Source: Agarophyton chilense
Lineage: Eukaryota; Rhodophyta; Florideophyceae; Gracilariales; Gracilariaceae
Assembly (NCBI GenBank): GCA_030374765.1
Contig: JARGXX010000070.1
Coordinates: forward strand, 1 to 64,000
Direction: 5' to 3'
Length of the DNA stretch: 64,000 bases
Positions within the stretch are counted from its first letter, which is position 1. The number at the start of each line of letters is the position of its first letter. A model generated the notes under the pieces. That model was not told the origin of the DNA. It made no database searches and worked only from the letters and a program-made list of their open reading frames with translations. Both the position numbers and the translations under genes were made by a program. This document shows, piece by piece, positions 51,744 to 63,262 of the stretch.

Positions 51744-54700
51744 TCAAGTTGATTCTTTTGTAGAGAAACAAGCTCTCGCTCGTGGGTCGCTGTAGAATCT
51801 GTTGATAGAGAAGCGATGTCCATGCCAGGGGAGGGGCGGGAAGAAAGGGCGTGCTGGGTAGTTCTGGCGGACAAGATGGACGGAACTGAGGATGGCGGAG
51901 AAGGGAACGAGACCGAACCAGGGTGCGACATAGGAGCCAGAGCGTTGGAATCTGTTTCCAGCGGGGGGGATAGTGTGGTCCTGTTCATCGTCTGTTGCCT
52001 AACGGAGGGTGATGCACTTCAGGGTTTCATCCATGTGATCGAGGGGAGTTGTGAGTTCGAAGAAGCGGACGAAAGCGTATTCGCGTTCGTCAGGATTTTC
52101 ATCTTTTTTGGTAAAGCAAAGAAGGGCGAGAAGCTTGCAGACCCAAACAGTGGGGAAGTTGCAGTTAGGTGGTGGAGTACCGGAGACGAGAATGTGAGAG
52201 AACTTTAGAAGTTTGGAAGGACCGAAGGTGGAGGTGGCAAATGTGCGCTGTGTGACGGGGACTGGTGGTTCTCTGAAGCGGATGCAGTTGAATGTTTGGT
52301 CGACGTCTTGTAAGGCGGGGGTGAACCCGCTGGGGATGTAGGCGGAGTTGACCAGGGAGAAGGTAAGAAAGGAGAGAGACAGGGAAGAGGAAGAGAGTTC
52401 GATAGCTTCGAGGCACAGATCGGGAAAGGGTGAAATAGCGTCGCGTGAGATTTGGGGGATGAAAGAAAGGGTGAAAGAGGTGAACATGATTGAGAGAGAG
52501 GCATTGGAGCAGTTTTGGATTGCACGGAGGTACTTCTTTGCAGTGATGATGTCGCGGAAGAGCACGGTGGTACCGTCGCGGACCATGGAAAACAGTCGAG
52601 CATGACGGAAGGAGGAGTTTGAGGAGGAGGAAATGTGGTGGGGAATGGCGGTTGAGTTTCGGAAGCATTCTGCGAGCTGGATTGCGTCGACTGTTTCTCT
52701 GTGAGCGGTTGAAGATCTTCGGGATGTTCGTCGATAGTGGGTTTTGAAGAGGAGGTGTGCATGTTCGTAGATGCCGGCGTCAGTGAATTGAAGACCTCCG
52801 TATAGATCAATATCAGCAATGATGTGGTCCAGAAGGTGGAACTTCAGTGTTCCGAAGTGAGAAGCTTGGAAAGAGGCGAGGACGGAGACGCAGAGAGACT
52901 TGAAGTAATTGATGAGTTCCTGGAGGTTGTAAAGTCGTTGGTCTCTTCATTCTGAGGTGGTGTTGTTGTAGAGTGCGGCGGTGAAGAGGTCTGCGTATGC
53001 TGTAAAGATGGAGGTGATGGGAGCTGTGTCAACTTCACCGCAACAACGGTCGAAGAAGGCACCTATGAAGGGTGAGACCATGTCGACAGCGCGGTAGTCT
53101 TTTGCCTCGAGCATGCATTTGATGCCGTCCAAGGTGTAGAACCCGTTTAGGTATGTACCCTTTTCGGGTGTGGAAAATTCGATGTGCAGTCCGTGTGCGG
53201 AGAAGTTGGCTTCGATATTTGCGAGGATGTTGTTTGCGTGGGTCAGGAGGGAGCTTCGGATGGATTTAAAGGATTCCAAGGAGCCGTTGGAGGACGCGAG
53301 AGTAGTGAAGAGGCTGTTGGACTTCAAGCGTTCGATGGTTGCCAGTTTGACGAGCTTGGAGATACCCAGATGGAAATTGTCAAGGGGTTCGAAGGAGAAG
53401 ATAGAGTAAGGGCTGAAGAGTGGGGATATATTAAGAAGAGGGTATGTTTCGAAGAAGGAGTGGTACGCGGAGAGGGAGTTTGTGCGGAGGAGAGATGCTG
53501 CTTGGTCTCTGAGAGTTCTTGCTACGCGCGGTCGGCGAATTTGTTCGGCGTCGTTGGCATCCTTGAGAAGGGCGTTGTGTACGGATCTGGTGTGACGGGT
53601 GTGGGAAATATTTCAAGGGGATACGGAAGTGAGGTAGATGTTGAGGTCGGAGCGAGGTGATAGGTATCTGTGGCACGGCTTGGATGGGTTTGTGCCGTGT
53701 AGGATGGCGAGGATGTCTTTTGCTTCTGGGATGTCTGCAGCATAGTTTGCGATGACTGGGTGGCACTGTCTAATGACCTGGTCTTCATCACGGAAAGGGA
53801 AACCCTTGAGGGCGACTGCAGCGAGGGGTTCGAGGATGGTTTGTAGAGATTCTTGGATGAGTTTCATTCGGGTTGTGCGGCTGAGGGCTGAAGAAAGAAG
53901 GTGGCCTTCGATGCATTCCTCGTCGGATGGAGAGGAAAACGCTTCGAACGAGGTGGGAAAGTAGCCAAGGAGGGTGTAGTTGCGGGAGATGCAATGGCGG
54001 CGGAAGGAGTCTGAAAAGTTGAGGAGGGTGATGTGAAGGGGGTAGGAGGTGATAGAGGAGCTTTTCAGGGAGGTGGAAGACTTGTCCGAGTAGAGATGGA
54101 TGAAGCCGATGAAAGATTTTATGCCAGAGATGTCCGCGTTGTGCCAAATAACATCTGGGTCTTGAGAGCAGAGGTTGAGGTGTTTGAGGTCCGGATAAAC
54201 ACAACTGCCGAGTTTTGAAGCCATGGGATGAGTGAGTGCAGGAGAACCATCTGAAGAACACTGTCTGATAGGGTGAAAGAAGGTGTTAGCGCGAGTGGCG
54301 TAGCGAAGTGGCTAGAGAAGGGCATCGACGGGGTTTTTGAGGTAGAGAGTTGCGGTGATGTTTGAGAGATTGTGACGAACGGTTGTGAATTTGAAGCCGA
54401 TGGAGCCGACAGTTTCCTCGAATAGTTTGGAATGAAGTTGAAGGCAGTGGGAGACGGAGGTAACCTGTTGAATAAGTGTTTGGGAGTAGTTGGGGTCCTT
54501 GAGGAGGGTAATGAGTTCGTCGGCTTTGCGTTTGCCGAGCTTGGTGGCGATGAAGGAGATGTAGGAGACGATGGGATGGAGCTTCACGACTTCGCGAGGG
54601 CTGGGAGAAGGGCAGCGAAGAGAAGCCTTGAGAAGGTGGGCGGCGTCTGCGGAGCGTATGGCTAGAGCGAGCTGGCTCGAATGGTAGTCGTCCTCTTTTA

Positions 54701-54926
54701 CCAGCGGAAAGGCGTTGGAAAGGCGTTGGAGATGCCAACGGAGCGGATTTCTGCGGTCTGGACGCGTGGGCGCTTCGTGCGTGGTGGGAATTGAGTTCCA
54801 TCTTTTGGGGGTGGTGGCGAAAAAGGCGTTGCAGGTGGTGCGGTAGCGACACCGGCGCTGGTGTTGGACAAGGGAGGTATGACCTTTTGTCTGGAAGGTG
54901 CACCTTGGGAAGCGAGAAGGCTGCAT
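51744..54926 (-). pseudogene. Plavaka/KDZ-like DDE transposase, copy 2
   Basis: Same protein as at 1,480-4,662. It shares TAG at 54,312-54,314 and TGA at 53,613-53,615 and 52,947-52,949, and has an additional TAG at 51,999-52,001 where copy 1 reads Leu. All segments stay in one frame, so the breaks are single nonsense changes or lie in introns whose length keeps the frame. Motif order and assignment are as for copy 1. Confidence 0.65.
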
Positions 54927-55005
54927 GGTGTGGGGGGTGCCTGCGCGCGATCTCGGAAAGTAAATCGGGGAGGTGAAAAAGACGTAGAACGAGGAGAGAG
55001 GGGGA

Positions 55006-55017
55006 TACTATATACAG
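55006..55017 (-). promoter_or_regulatory. TATA-like box upstream of transposase, copy 2
   Basis: Identical to the copy 1 motif at 4,741-4,752; about 80 bp before the start codon. Confidence 0.4.
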
Positions 55018-55640
55018 GCTGGAAGTGAGAAAGATGCACGACGAGGACGGTGGGGAGAGTATAAACTTATCTGGCGTACTCACCAAAGTCAAGTGATGCG
55101 CCAGAGACACCCACAAGTCGTGTGGCAAGACAGAAACGGCGCATATGTGTATTGGAAAGTGGGTTGGAATGAAAATATTCAAAGTTGTATTTTTTGAGTG
55201 GCGGCGTGTACTTGTCTTGATTGTGAGTATTGGCCGGATGTGCTGTTGTGGGATCTTGAGATCCTGTGATATGATGTCTTCTGGACCTTGTGGACCTTCG
55301 GCGTTTTCTAGGTGCGTGAGAAGCGGTATTGCGCGTGCGTTTCACAAGTGCTGACTCTGTTTCTATTTTTGCGCGAGCGGGCGGAGCACGACCGGGGCGT
55401 TTAGTGATGGGGTGCGGTGTGGGTAGTGACGGGTTGACCAGATTGCGATTGAGATGTACGTCGTCTATGTTGATCTGGGGCCTTCAAACTGTTTGTGGTC
55501 ATGCGCACGCGGGCGAAGAGCGAGGGGAGCGATGGGTGATGCAGCGTGGGGTGGAGGGTAGGCGGGTGAGTGGGTTGCGATTTGGAGGTACGCGGCGCGC
55601 TACGTTGACCTGGTGTGTTTGTTCTCCTTCTTGTTGCTAA
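55018..55640. other. Region between transposase and intron array
   Basis: G-rich on the plus strand; frames open on both strands (55,329-55,640 plus; 55,643-55,401 minus) but unlike any family. Could be the first exon of the intron-array transcript. Confidence 0.3.
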
Positions 55641-56666
55641 CATGGGAAACCTATTTCAGAGGCCCTCATGATGATGAACAGGTGAGTTTGCTACGTTTTC
55701 TGCCATGAAATCTGGACGGAGACCTGACATATTTTTGACTGTGGCTGCGAAGCGACATAAAATTGGAATGGGCGGGCAGGATTCGTTGAGTTAAAGGTGA
55801 GGCGGAGTGCTACTGGTGTCTCTTAGAGATTTAGGAAGGATATCTGACATGTTCTTGTTTGCTGCTGCGAAGTGACGGAGAGGAAAGAGTGTGTGGGGAG
55901 GGGAACCTCCTTGAAGGAAGTGAATCAAGCAAGCGGCTTAGGAGGTGAGTTCGTCGCTGAGGAAATTTCTTTCTGTTTTTGACGGAGATCTGACTTGTAT
56001 TTTTTTATTGTTACGAAAGTGCCGGCGACGTTGTATGAATAGGGAATGATGGAAGTGCGGGTAAGTGCGAGTGCTACTTGTGTCTGGTATTGTTTTTAGA
56101 ATGAGTTCTGACATGTTATTTTTTGCTTCTGCGAAGCGACAGAAAGGAGCGATTGGGTGAGGAGGGAGATATTCTAGAAGGACTGGGCCAAGCAAGTTTC
56201 TTAGGAGGTGAGTGGGTCATTGAAGTAATGTGGTTTCGATTATTGGTGGAAGTCTGACTTATATTTCTTTCTTGTTACGACAATGGTTGATCGGGAAATG
56301 GTGGCATCAAAGGTAAGTGCGAGCTTCCATCGTATCTTATATGCGTTAGGGAAGGAGATCTGACATGCCGTTGGGGAAGGAGATCTGACTTGCCGTTGTT
56401 TGCTGCTGCAAGAGAACAGGGGGGCAAGGTTGGACAAGAGATAGGATAAGTGGTCGCTATAGAGGTGAGTGGCGTGCTGGTGTGGTTTGGGTTTGTGTTG
56501 TGACGGAGATCTGACTTTTGTCTATTTATTGATGCGAATGAAGAAAGTGGAGGCAAGACGAGGAGCACATTTTTGACAGAGGTAAGTTTGTTTATATGGA
56601 ATTTGCTTGCATGAAGAGAGGAATTGGGCTCTAACTTGTGTGATTTTGTGATGTCTATCTACTTAG
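55641..56666 (+). repeat. Array of short introns and micro-exons, copy 2
   Basis: Same layout as 5,378-6,402, with donors from 55,682 and the last acceptor TACTTAG at 56,660-56,666. All splice-like sites except the altered acceptor after the fifth branch point are kept in both copies. Confidence 0.6.
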
Positions 56667-57275
56667 ATAGGAATTGGGGATTGATGAAGGGTGAACTGGT
56701 GTACTGCTTGGACGGTTCTCGGAGAATGGAGGGTTCTTCGCGTCGCGCTTCGCGCGACGCGAATTGAAGCGCAACGATCGGGGGACGTGATGCAAAGCGG
56801 GTCACCGCATGCGAATCGGGAAGATCTCATTTCACGTGCAACGGGGACCCGTTTCGGGTTTCAGTTGCAGGATCGCCGTATTATGCACTGGCTATTAGGG
56901 TCATTAGAGGAAATTAAATTGAATGTGCAGGTCATTTGAACGGCTCATACTCGCTATTATACCTTCGAGAAATGAATGATCATGCGCTAGATAGCGTTCA
57001 GTATTCCTTTCATTGTCGACAGAATTCATGGTCTAGGATTAATGAGTATCGAAAGATATCTCCCAAGTTCTCTTCCATTCTTCCTAGTGTGCCGGTGTAA
57101 GTACAGATGATTGCTAGTTTTCCACATTCTCCCCAAAATTCACTTGGGCTAGTATTTTTGCGCTAGATATTCTGGCATCAAAAATCTGCGAATCTATGAA
57201 TGCTAACCATAGACATTCTAGCACACCCAAACTAGAAATCTAGAACCCAATACTAGCTTTCCGAAAACACAGACG
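56667..57275. repeat. Right subterminal region and terminal inverted repeat, copy 2
   Basis: Non-coding, with recurrent CTAG-type motifs; inverted repeat at 57,247-57,275. Confidence 0.65.
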
Positions 57276-60200
57276 GAATACATAACCGTCGGGGGCGAGA
57301 CGTGGCGGCAAGCGAGGGGCTTTGGTATCAAAGTCACGCTTGTAAGCGGCCTGGGCTCGGCCCGTTGCACGCCGTGCGGCGGGAACGAGCTTCTTGGGCC
57401 TAGTTTTCCACGCTTCGCGGTAAGCAGTCGGTGACGGAAAGGTATCCAGTGTGGGCTGTGGTTCCAGCGCCACGGGTGGTGGGGTACGGGACAGTACCAG
57501 CTCGAAGGGTGATAATCCAGTTGTCATGTGCACCTGCGTATTGTACACAAAGGTGAGTGCATCAGTGAACAAGTCCCACTCTTTGGGGTGGGCTGCAAAG
57601 TATGAACGAAGTGTGGCAAGTAATGTCCGGTTGAACCGTTCGGCCTCCCCATTAGTTTGGGGGTGGTAAGTGGTCGTGAACAGGTTCTTAATGTCCAAGA
57701 TGCGACACACATCCTCGAAGAAACGAGAGACGAACTGTCTCCCGTTATCGGAGAGGAGGTTGACCGGTGGACCGTAGACAATGACCCAGTGTAGGACGAA
57801 TGCTTGAGCCACGCTCATGGCGGAGATCTTCCGTAACGGTACGGTCCGGATCAGCTTGGAGAAGCGATCCGTAATTACGAGTAAGAACTTGTAATTCCGC
57901 TTAGTGGTAAGGAAGGGACCGAGTATATCGATGTCCACAAACTCCAATGGAGCGCGAGCTGGAAACAGCTTCAACTTCGTCGCATGACGGCGGAGTTTGA
58001 CACGGTTCCCAGCGCAATCGGTACGAAACCGCACCGTTGCGTATCAGTCCACTGCCATGGCAGGCCAGTCGAAGTTACGGCGTAGGGTGACGTAAAGTTT
58101 CCGTCCCCCAACGTGGCCACTCAGTTTGGAGTAGGGCGACAACCGCAATTCTCTCGACTGGAGGTTATGTGGTACCATGATTTGTGGGTGCGAGCTGACG
58201 GTCCGTACAAGGTATCCGGCGTCATTCACCTGAAAGGGGAGAGTACCTCCTCCATTGAGTTGAGCGCGGACCTTGGTGCAGAACGGGTCAGCGAATTGCT
58301 CCCGTGCCATCTCCTCTAGATTAATAGGCCCGAAGTTCCCTGGTAAGGGTTTCTTGGAATCTTCCGAGAGAAGAAATTCGCCTAATTCGGAACCGGAATA
58401 TAAAGAGTGTGTGTCTCGTTCCCCGTCCTCGATGCTAGCGTCGTCGCCATTCACTGCAAAGCACAGTATTTCATTGTCTTTGACGGGTAGTACTTCGCCA
58501 GTAGTAACCAGGCTGGAGAGAGCATCGGCTTGGGTGTTGCACGATCCTTTTCGGTACTGCACGTCAAAGTCAAATTCCGCTAGACGGAGACGCCAACGCA
58601 TCAAGCGCCCTGAAGGGTCCGAGATGGAGAGTAGCCATCTAAGTGATGCGTGGTCCGTAAAAAAGGTGAAATGATTACCGATGAGCTAGGCGCGCAACGT
58701 TTGTAATGCCCACACTACTGCAAGGAATTCCTTCTCCGAGACGGAGTAATTTTTCTCGTGGACGTTGAGCGATCGGGACCAGTACCCTACGGGGCGTCTT
58801 TCCCCATTGGGTGCAGTTTGAAACAGTGCACAACCTACTTGGTAGTCGCTGGCGTCCGTATCTACGGTGAAGGGCCTTCCAGGCTTGGGCAACGAGAGGA
58901 TCGAGGCGGAGACGACAGAATCCTTAAGAGAGTTGAAAGATTCCGTTTGAAAGGGGGTCAAGGGGTCCTGTTTTGGTGGTTGGCCTTTCGGCAAAGGCGC
59001 GTTTAACGGTGCAGCCTTGTCCGCAAAGTGCGGGATGAATCGTCGGTAGACGTTTGCGAGTCCCAGAAAGGAACGAAGCTCGGTTTTCGTCGACGGTTCT
59101 TTAGCCTCTGTGAGTGACTTAACACGAGTCTCCTCGATTGTAACACATCCTGGACGAAAAACATGGCAAAGATACTTCACAGTGTCCGTGAAGAAGTCAC
59201 ATTTCTTCAACTTTAGAGTGACACCCGCATCTCGAAGCGTGGTCATGATATCCCTCACATGAGTGAGATGTTTGTTCAGATTATCTGAGAAGACGATTAT
59301 GTCATCCAGGTAGACCAGACAGGTACGCCATTTGAAGCGGGCCAACAGGATGTCGATGGCTCGCTGGGAAGTAGCGGGGGCGTTGGTACGACCAAAAGGC
59401 ATCCGTTTGAAACGGTAGAGACCGGAGTGACACGCGAAAGCGGTTTTATCCTGGTCTTGCTTCCTTACCGGAACTTGCCAGTATCCCCAATTGGCTTCCA
59501 GGGTTGTAAAGACGGGGGCGGTGCCCAACGAGTCAATGTACTCGTCCATTCTTGGGATTGGATACACGTCCTTGACTGTGACGGCATTCAACCGACGGTA
59601 GTCGACGCAAAACCTCCAGGAACCATTCTGCTTTGGAGCCAGTACTACTGGAGAAGCCCACGGCGACTGAGCCGGTTCAATGATTCCTGCTCGAAGCATT
59701 TTATCCACTTGTGCCTTTTCCTCCGCGCGTGCGGCGGGTCCGGCACGGTATGGGTGCTGAGAGATGGGTCGGGTGTCCGGTAGCAAATCATTCCGCTGTT
59801 CCGTAGTGGCAATCTCACCAAGGGAGCCGTCCCACATAGTGGTGAATTCCCTTAAAAGTTCTCGCAATCGATGGCGGTATGACTCCGGAACGTGGCTGAG
59901 ATCCAAGTCCTCCAGCTCTTGGACTGGATCGGGGCGGTCACCACTCGTTGAAACGGGCTGCGTCCCTGATGTTACAGGTTTAGCCCCGGGTACCGGCGAT
60001 TGAACGGGTTCCGGCGATGAAACGGGTTCCGGCGATGAAACGGGTTCCGGGCTTTCCTCCTCCTTGGAGTGAACGAGTCCGAGAACGTCAGCTGCGGTCA
60101 GCTTTACCGGCACCATAGCGATGGGGTGCGGCATGACGGACTCTATCACTTGGTTCTTCACCAGATACTGGGGTACAGTCCCTAGCTTGGCGATCAGCAC

Positions 60201-61039
60201 GTGAAACGGTTGGTTTGGCTCCACATGGACGATTCCATCCGGAATTGCGATGCTGTGCCTGTCATGCAGTGACGACAATGGTTGTAAGACCCGGAGTCCG
60301 TGTTGACGGGAGGTTACTTTCACCATCATTTGGGACTCAGGCGGGACGCACAACGACGCTGCGACGCGGAGCTTATTAGATTCACGGTTACCCGGTCCAG
60401 GTTTCTGTGCTGCCGGTAGCGGGACATGCTTCTTCGTGGCACGCCTAAGCGGACGACGATCGATCGGAGTGGACGATCCATCCTCCATCTCGACACGCAG
60501 TTGGCCGGGGAAGATCGCTTCGACGAAGCGGTCGCAAAATTCGCAACCCAAGATGACTGGAGCGGCTAGTTTCCGACATACGACGAAGTCGAGTTTCACC
60601 ACGCGAGCGCCAACGCGGACTACCAGTTCTATGAACCCCACCGTATCCAACGGTTTGTTGTTCGCGTCAGCGACCTCCGGGACGTGGTCGCGGTGGATCC
60701 TAGACTGTAAAGCAGGCGGTAACACTTCCCCCACGACAAAGTTCGGACCGGCACAGGTGTCCAAGACGGTAAGGTGTCGCACCATAAACTGGGGTGAAAG
60801 GCCAACGTCAGCATAGACCTTGTAGTTTCTCTTGACCATCACCAGAACTCTATCCGGGAACCGGTTATGGGAAACACGTTTCCACAGAAGACGCAGAACA
60901 CTAAAACCTTCCGAGTTCACGTCATTGACGGCCTCTTTCCTTGAAAGGATTTTGACCGGGGAGCGAGGCTTGGACGCCTCGGGCGCCGTCGACCTCGACT
61001 CTGAGCGCGCCCCTCCTTGAGAGGAGACTCCCTCATTTA
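57276..61039 (-). pseudogene. pol: Gypsy B pol, copy 2
   Basis: A long open frame (61,039-58,686) covers the linker, protease (L-D-T-C-A; the catalytic D-T-G is altered here but intact in copy 1), RT (V-Y-L-D-D-I-I-V-F-S) and the start of RNase H. TAG at 58,686-58,688 and TGA at 58,044-58,046 are shared with copy 1; between and after them RNase H, the zinc region and integrase (S-D-N-G-R-Q-F, H-P-Q-T-N-G-E-A-E-R-F-N) are open. It ends at the 25-kb transposon. RT motif 1 has Glu instead of Asp (T-L-E-A-N-W-G-Y-W-Q). Expressed by -1 frameshift from gag. Confidence 0.9.
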
Positions 61040-63097
61040 GTTTTTCTGGGCCTGCTCCGCCGGAGGCTGCTGCTCAGGACGTTGAGCAGGCCACGCCTGG
61101 GCATCAGGTCCTGAAGGTACCGCAGAAGCGGTGGGGTGACCGACCACGTCGGTGACACGGGATTCCGGTGTAGGTACCACCCGAGTTCGGGGAAGCGACA
61201 CATGAGGTGGAACATCCGTTCGAGCACAGATATACGATGCAATCGGAACAGCTGCTTTGTCCTCCGGGGATAGGGCCTCGTAATTGACTACGACTTGTGC
61301 CCATTCTTGGAGAGACAACACACATTGTGGAGAAGTATGGCCTGGTTTGTTGCAGAGATGACAAATCAGGCCAGAAGCCGATGTTGGGTGGCGAGGCTCG
61401 GCGAACTTCACCGCGGGGCAGGTATCTCTCCAACCAGGACGCGAAAAGAGGACATGACCACTCTCGTGTGGGACGCATGGCGCACGGACGCGACCATTAT
61501 CCGCATAGAGTAGCGTGTCGTCCTCAATCACGTATTGTGACTCGTCCAAGGTTGAGGGTGACTCCGTTGTCGGGATGGAATCAACGTCGCTATGGGCTAG
61601 CTGCACGTTATCATAATCCCTTCGAGAGGCCTGTTCGTCGATCATCGAAGCTGACGGGGTACTCGGTTGTAACGTCAACGCTTTTGCAGACCTAACCCTG
61701 GATCCAGGAGTGCGCGCGCGCAGGGCTTCACCTTCTGCGCGAGCGAACTGCACTAGTTCCAAATACGTGGCTTTAGGTCTATCTTCTTGAGGTCGAGCAA
61801 CAAGAGTCCGGATCGCCTGGTCCAAACCATCGACAAACATGGTACAACGCTCTTCAGCGGGGTAAACATTGCCACAGCGGTGAACGGCCTTCTTAAGGCG
61901 CGACGAATAATCGGTTTCCGACTCGCCTGGACGTTGGCGAGTGTCCCGCAGGGCTATTATAGCCTGCTGAATGGCGGAGTTAGTAGCATACGACCTCAGG
62001 AGGTATTTAACTGCTTCAGTCCAGCATGTGGCCCCTCCTTCGGAGGCGCGTGATGAACCTCTGACAGAGTGATACTGGTCTTCTGCAAGAACACGTAAGA
62101 AGTACGGTACGGCAATGTAGGCCTGTCCCTCGTTCATTTCAAGGATGTCAGCTTCCGCGACAAAGCGTGCCAAGAAATCCAACACCAATATTGGGTCTTC
62201 TCCAGAAAACAACTGGTTGCGAAGTGAGAGCTGCATTCGCTTAATGCAGTCCTTAACTCTTCCCGTACCACGGGGTGTACGATCCAAAGAGGAGTCCTCT
62301 AAACGGTAGTACCGGTATGATAAGATCTTCTTGAAGAGCGAATTGGTCGGTTTCACCTCCTTTAAACCTGTGTGCTTCCTTCCCTTCGTGCGGGCGCGGA
62401 TCACACCATGGGTGGCTGTTGACCGCTTAGAGCGTGAGGAACGCTCACGGCGAGCTACTTCCATCGATGAATCGGAAGAGTCGGACTCCGAGGATGAGGA
62501 GTCTGAAGGTTCGAGATCCGTGTTCCTTCGCTTCTTTCGAGCCTGGCGGTTCTCTTCCTTTCTTCCCTTGTGGGATACTGCAAGCGGCTCGGCCGGATCA
62601 TTCCCCAACATTAGGGTTTGTTCCAACGTCTCGAGACGATTTCGGACGCGCGAGAACTTGTCTGCGACGTCCTTGACAAAGGGCGAGGGTCCACCAAGGG
62701 ACTCTAAAATCGATTTCTCATCCGCACGGAGGACACGGAGGTCCTCAGAAAAATCCGGCGTAGCAGTGTCATTTACCTTCTTGCGAAGGGAATCGAACTC
62801 CTTTGCAAGGATAACTTGAGCTTTCCGCATAGAGCGGAGTTACTCTTCCACAGCTGCAAAGCTGGGATGGAGAGTGACATCCCTAGCAGAGGAGAGCATC
62901 TGGGCGGCGGCAGACGCCCGTCCTGCTCTACTTGCGGGGGGTGTCGAATGAAAGACAGGAGGTCTCGAGGTCCTTCCACCTGGCACGTCAGTCGATCCAC
63001 CGGTATGAGACCGTGAACAGACCGGGATACGGGATGGTTGCGATGGTTCCGGTGCACTGTTTTGACTCCGCGTCCTCGGACGGTCTTTGAACGACAT
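61037..63097 (-). pseudogene. gag: Gypsy B gag, copy 2
   Basis: The frame starts at 63,097 with a Ser/Pro/Arg-rich N-terminus, is interrupted once by TAA at 62,840-62,842, then stays open for 597 codons (62,830-61,037). Helical capsid region; Ser/Asp-rich linker before K-R-S-T; CCHC knuckle C-H-L-C-N-K-P-G-H-T-S-P-Q-C near 61,360. If translation begins at 62,830 this copy could give a complete Gag. Confidence 0.85.
61040..61046 (-). promoter_or_regulatory. Likely -1 ribosomal frameshift site between gag and pol of B
   Basis: The last gag codons read CAG AAA AAC TAA; the slippery string G AAA AAC is followed at once by the gag stop. The -1 frame is open from here through protease and RT. Copy 1 has the same string at the end of its gag. 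Confidence 0.55.
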
Positions 63098-63262
63098 GAG
63101 ATCAGAATCCGTTACACGTGATTGTCCAAACCCGATCGGCTAGTGGGGCCAAGAAACTTCCTCAAAGAGGGCAACTGAGATCAATCTCAATTTGTGAGTC
63201 CTCTTTCCGATTAATCGTGACTGAGTGTGGCCGACTCAAACTTCTAAGCCGGGAAATCAGTT

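Larger units (their letters stand above)
32089..57275. mobile_element. 25.2-kb Plavaka/KDZ-like DNA transposon with cargo genes, copy 2 (complete)
   Basis: Bounded by 29-bp inverted repeats (32,089-32,117 and 57,247-57,275) with one mismatch, starting CGTCTGTGTT. Flanks are GA on both sides (32,087-32,088 and 57,276-57,277). Removing the element plus one GA restores an in-frame gypsy B integrase (G-Y-V-F then I-G-K-E). It carries a transposase pseudogene and a convergent partner gene at the right end, an intron array, host gene sequences (MED13-like, DCP1, TsaD-family) and a nested copia element. Without the copia it would be about 20.7 kb. CACTA-type elements are known to capture host sequence; the assignment to that superfamily rests on the transposase motifs, the short target duplication and the subterminal repeats. 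Confidence 0.8.

Noticed and set aside
54286-55182. 298-codon open frame overlapping the transposase N-terminus on the same strand
   Set aside because: It is a shifted frame of the transposase gene, with no motifs; the zinc-finger and DDE motifs are in the other frame.
32089-57275. Polinton/Maverick or Starship-type giant element
   Set aside because: No polymerase B, capsid, retroviral-type integrase or tyrosine recombinase gene is visible as element core, and the ends and target duplication are too short for Polintons.
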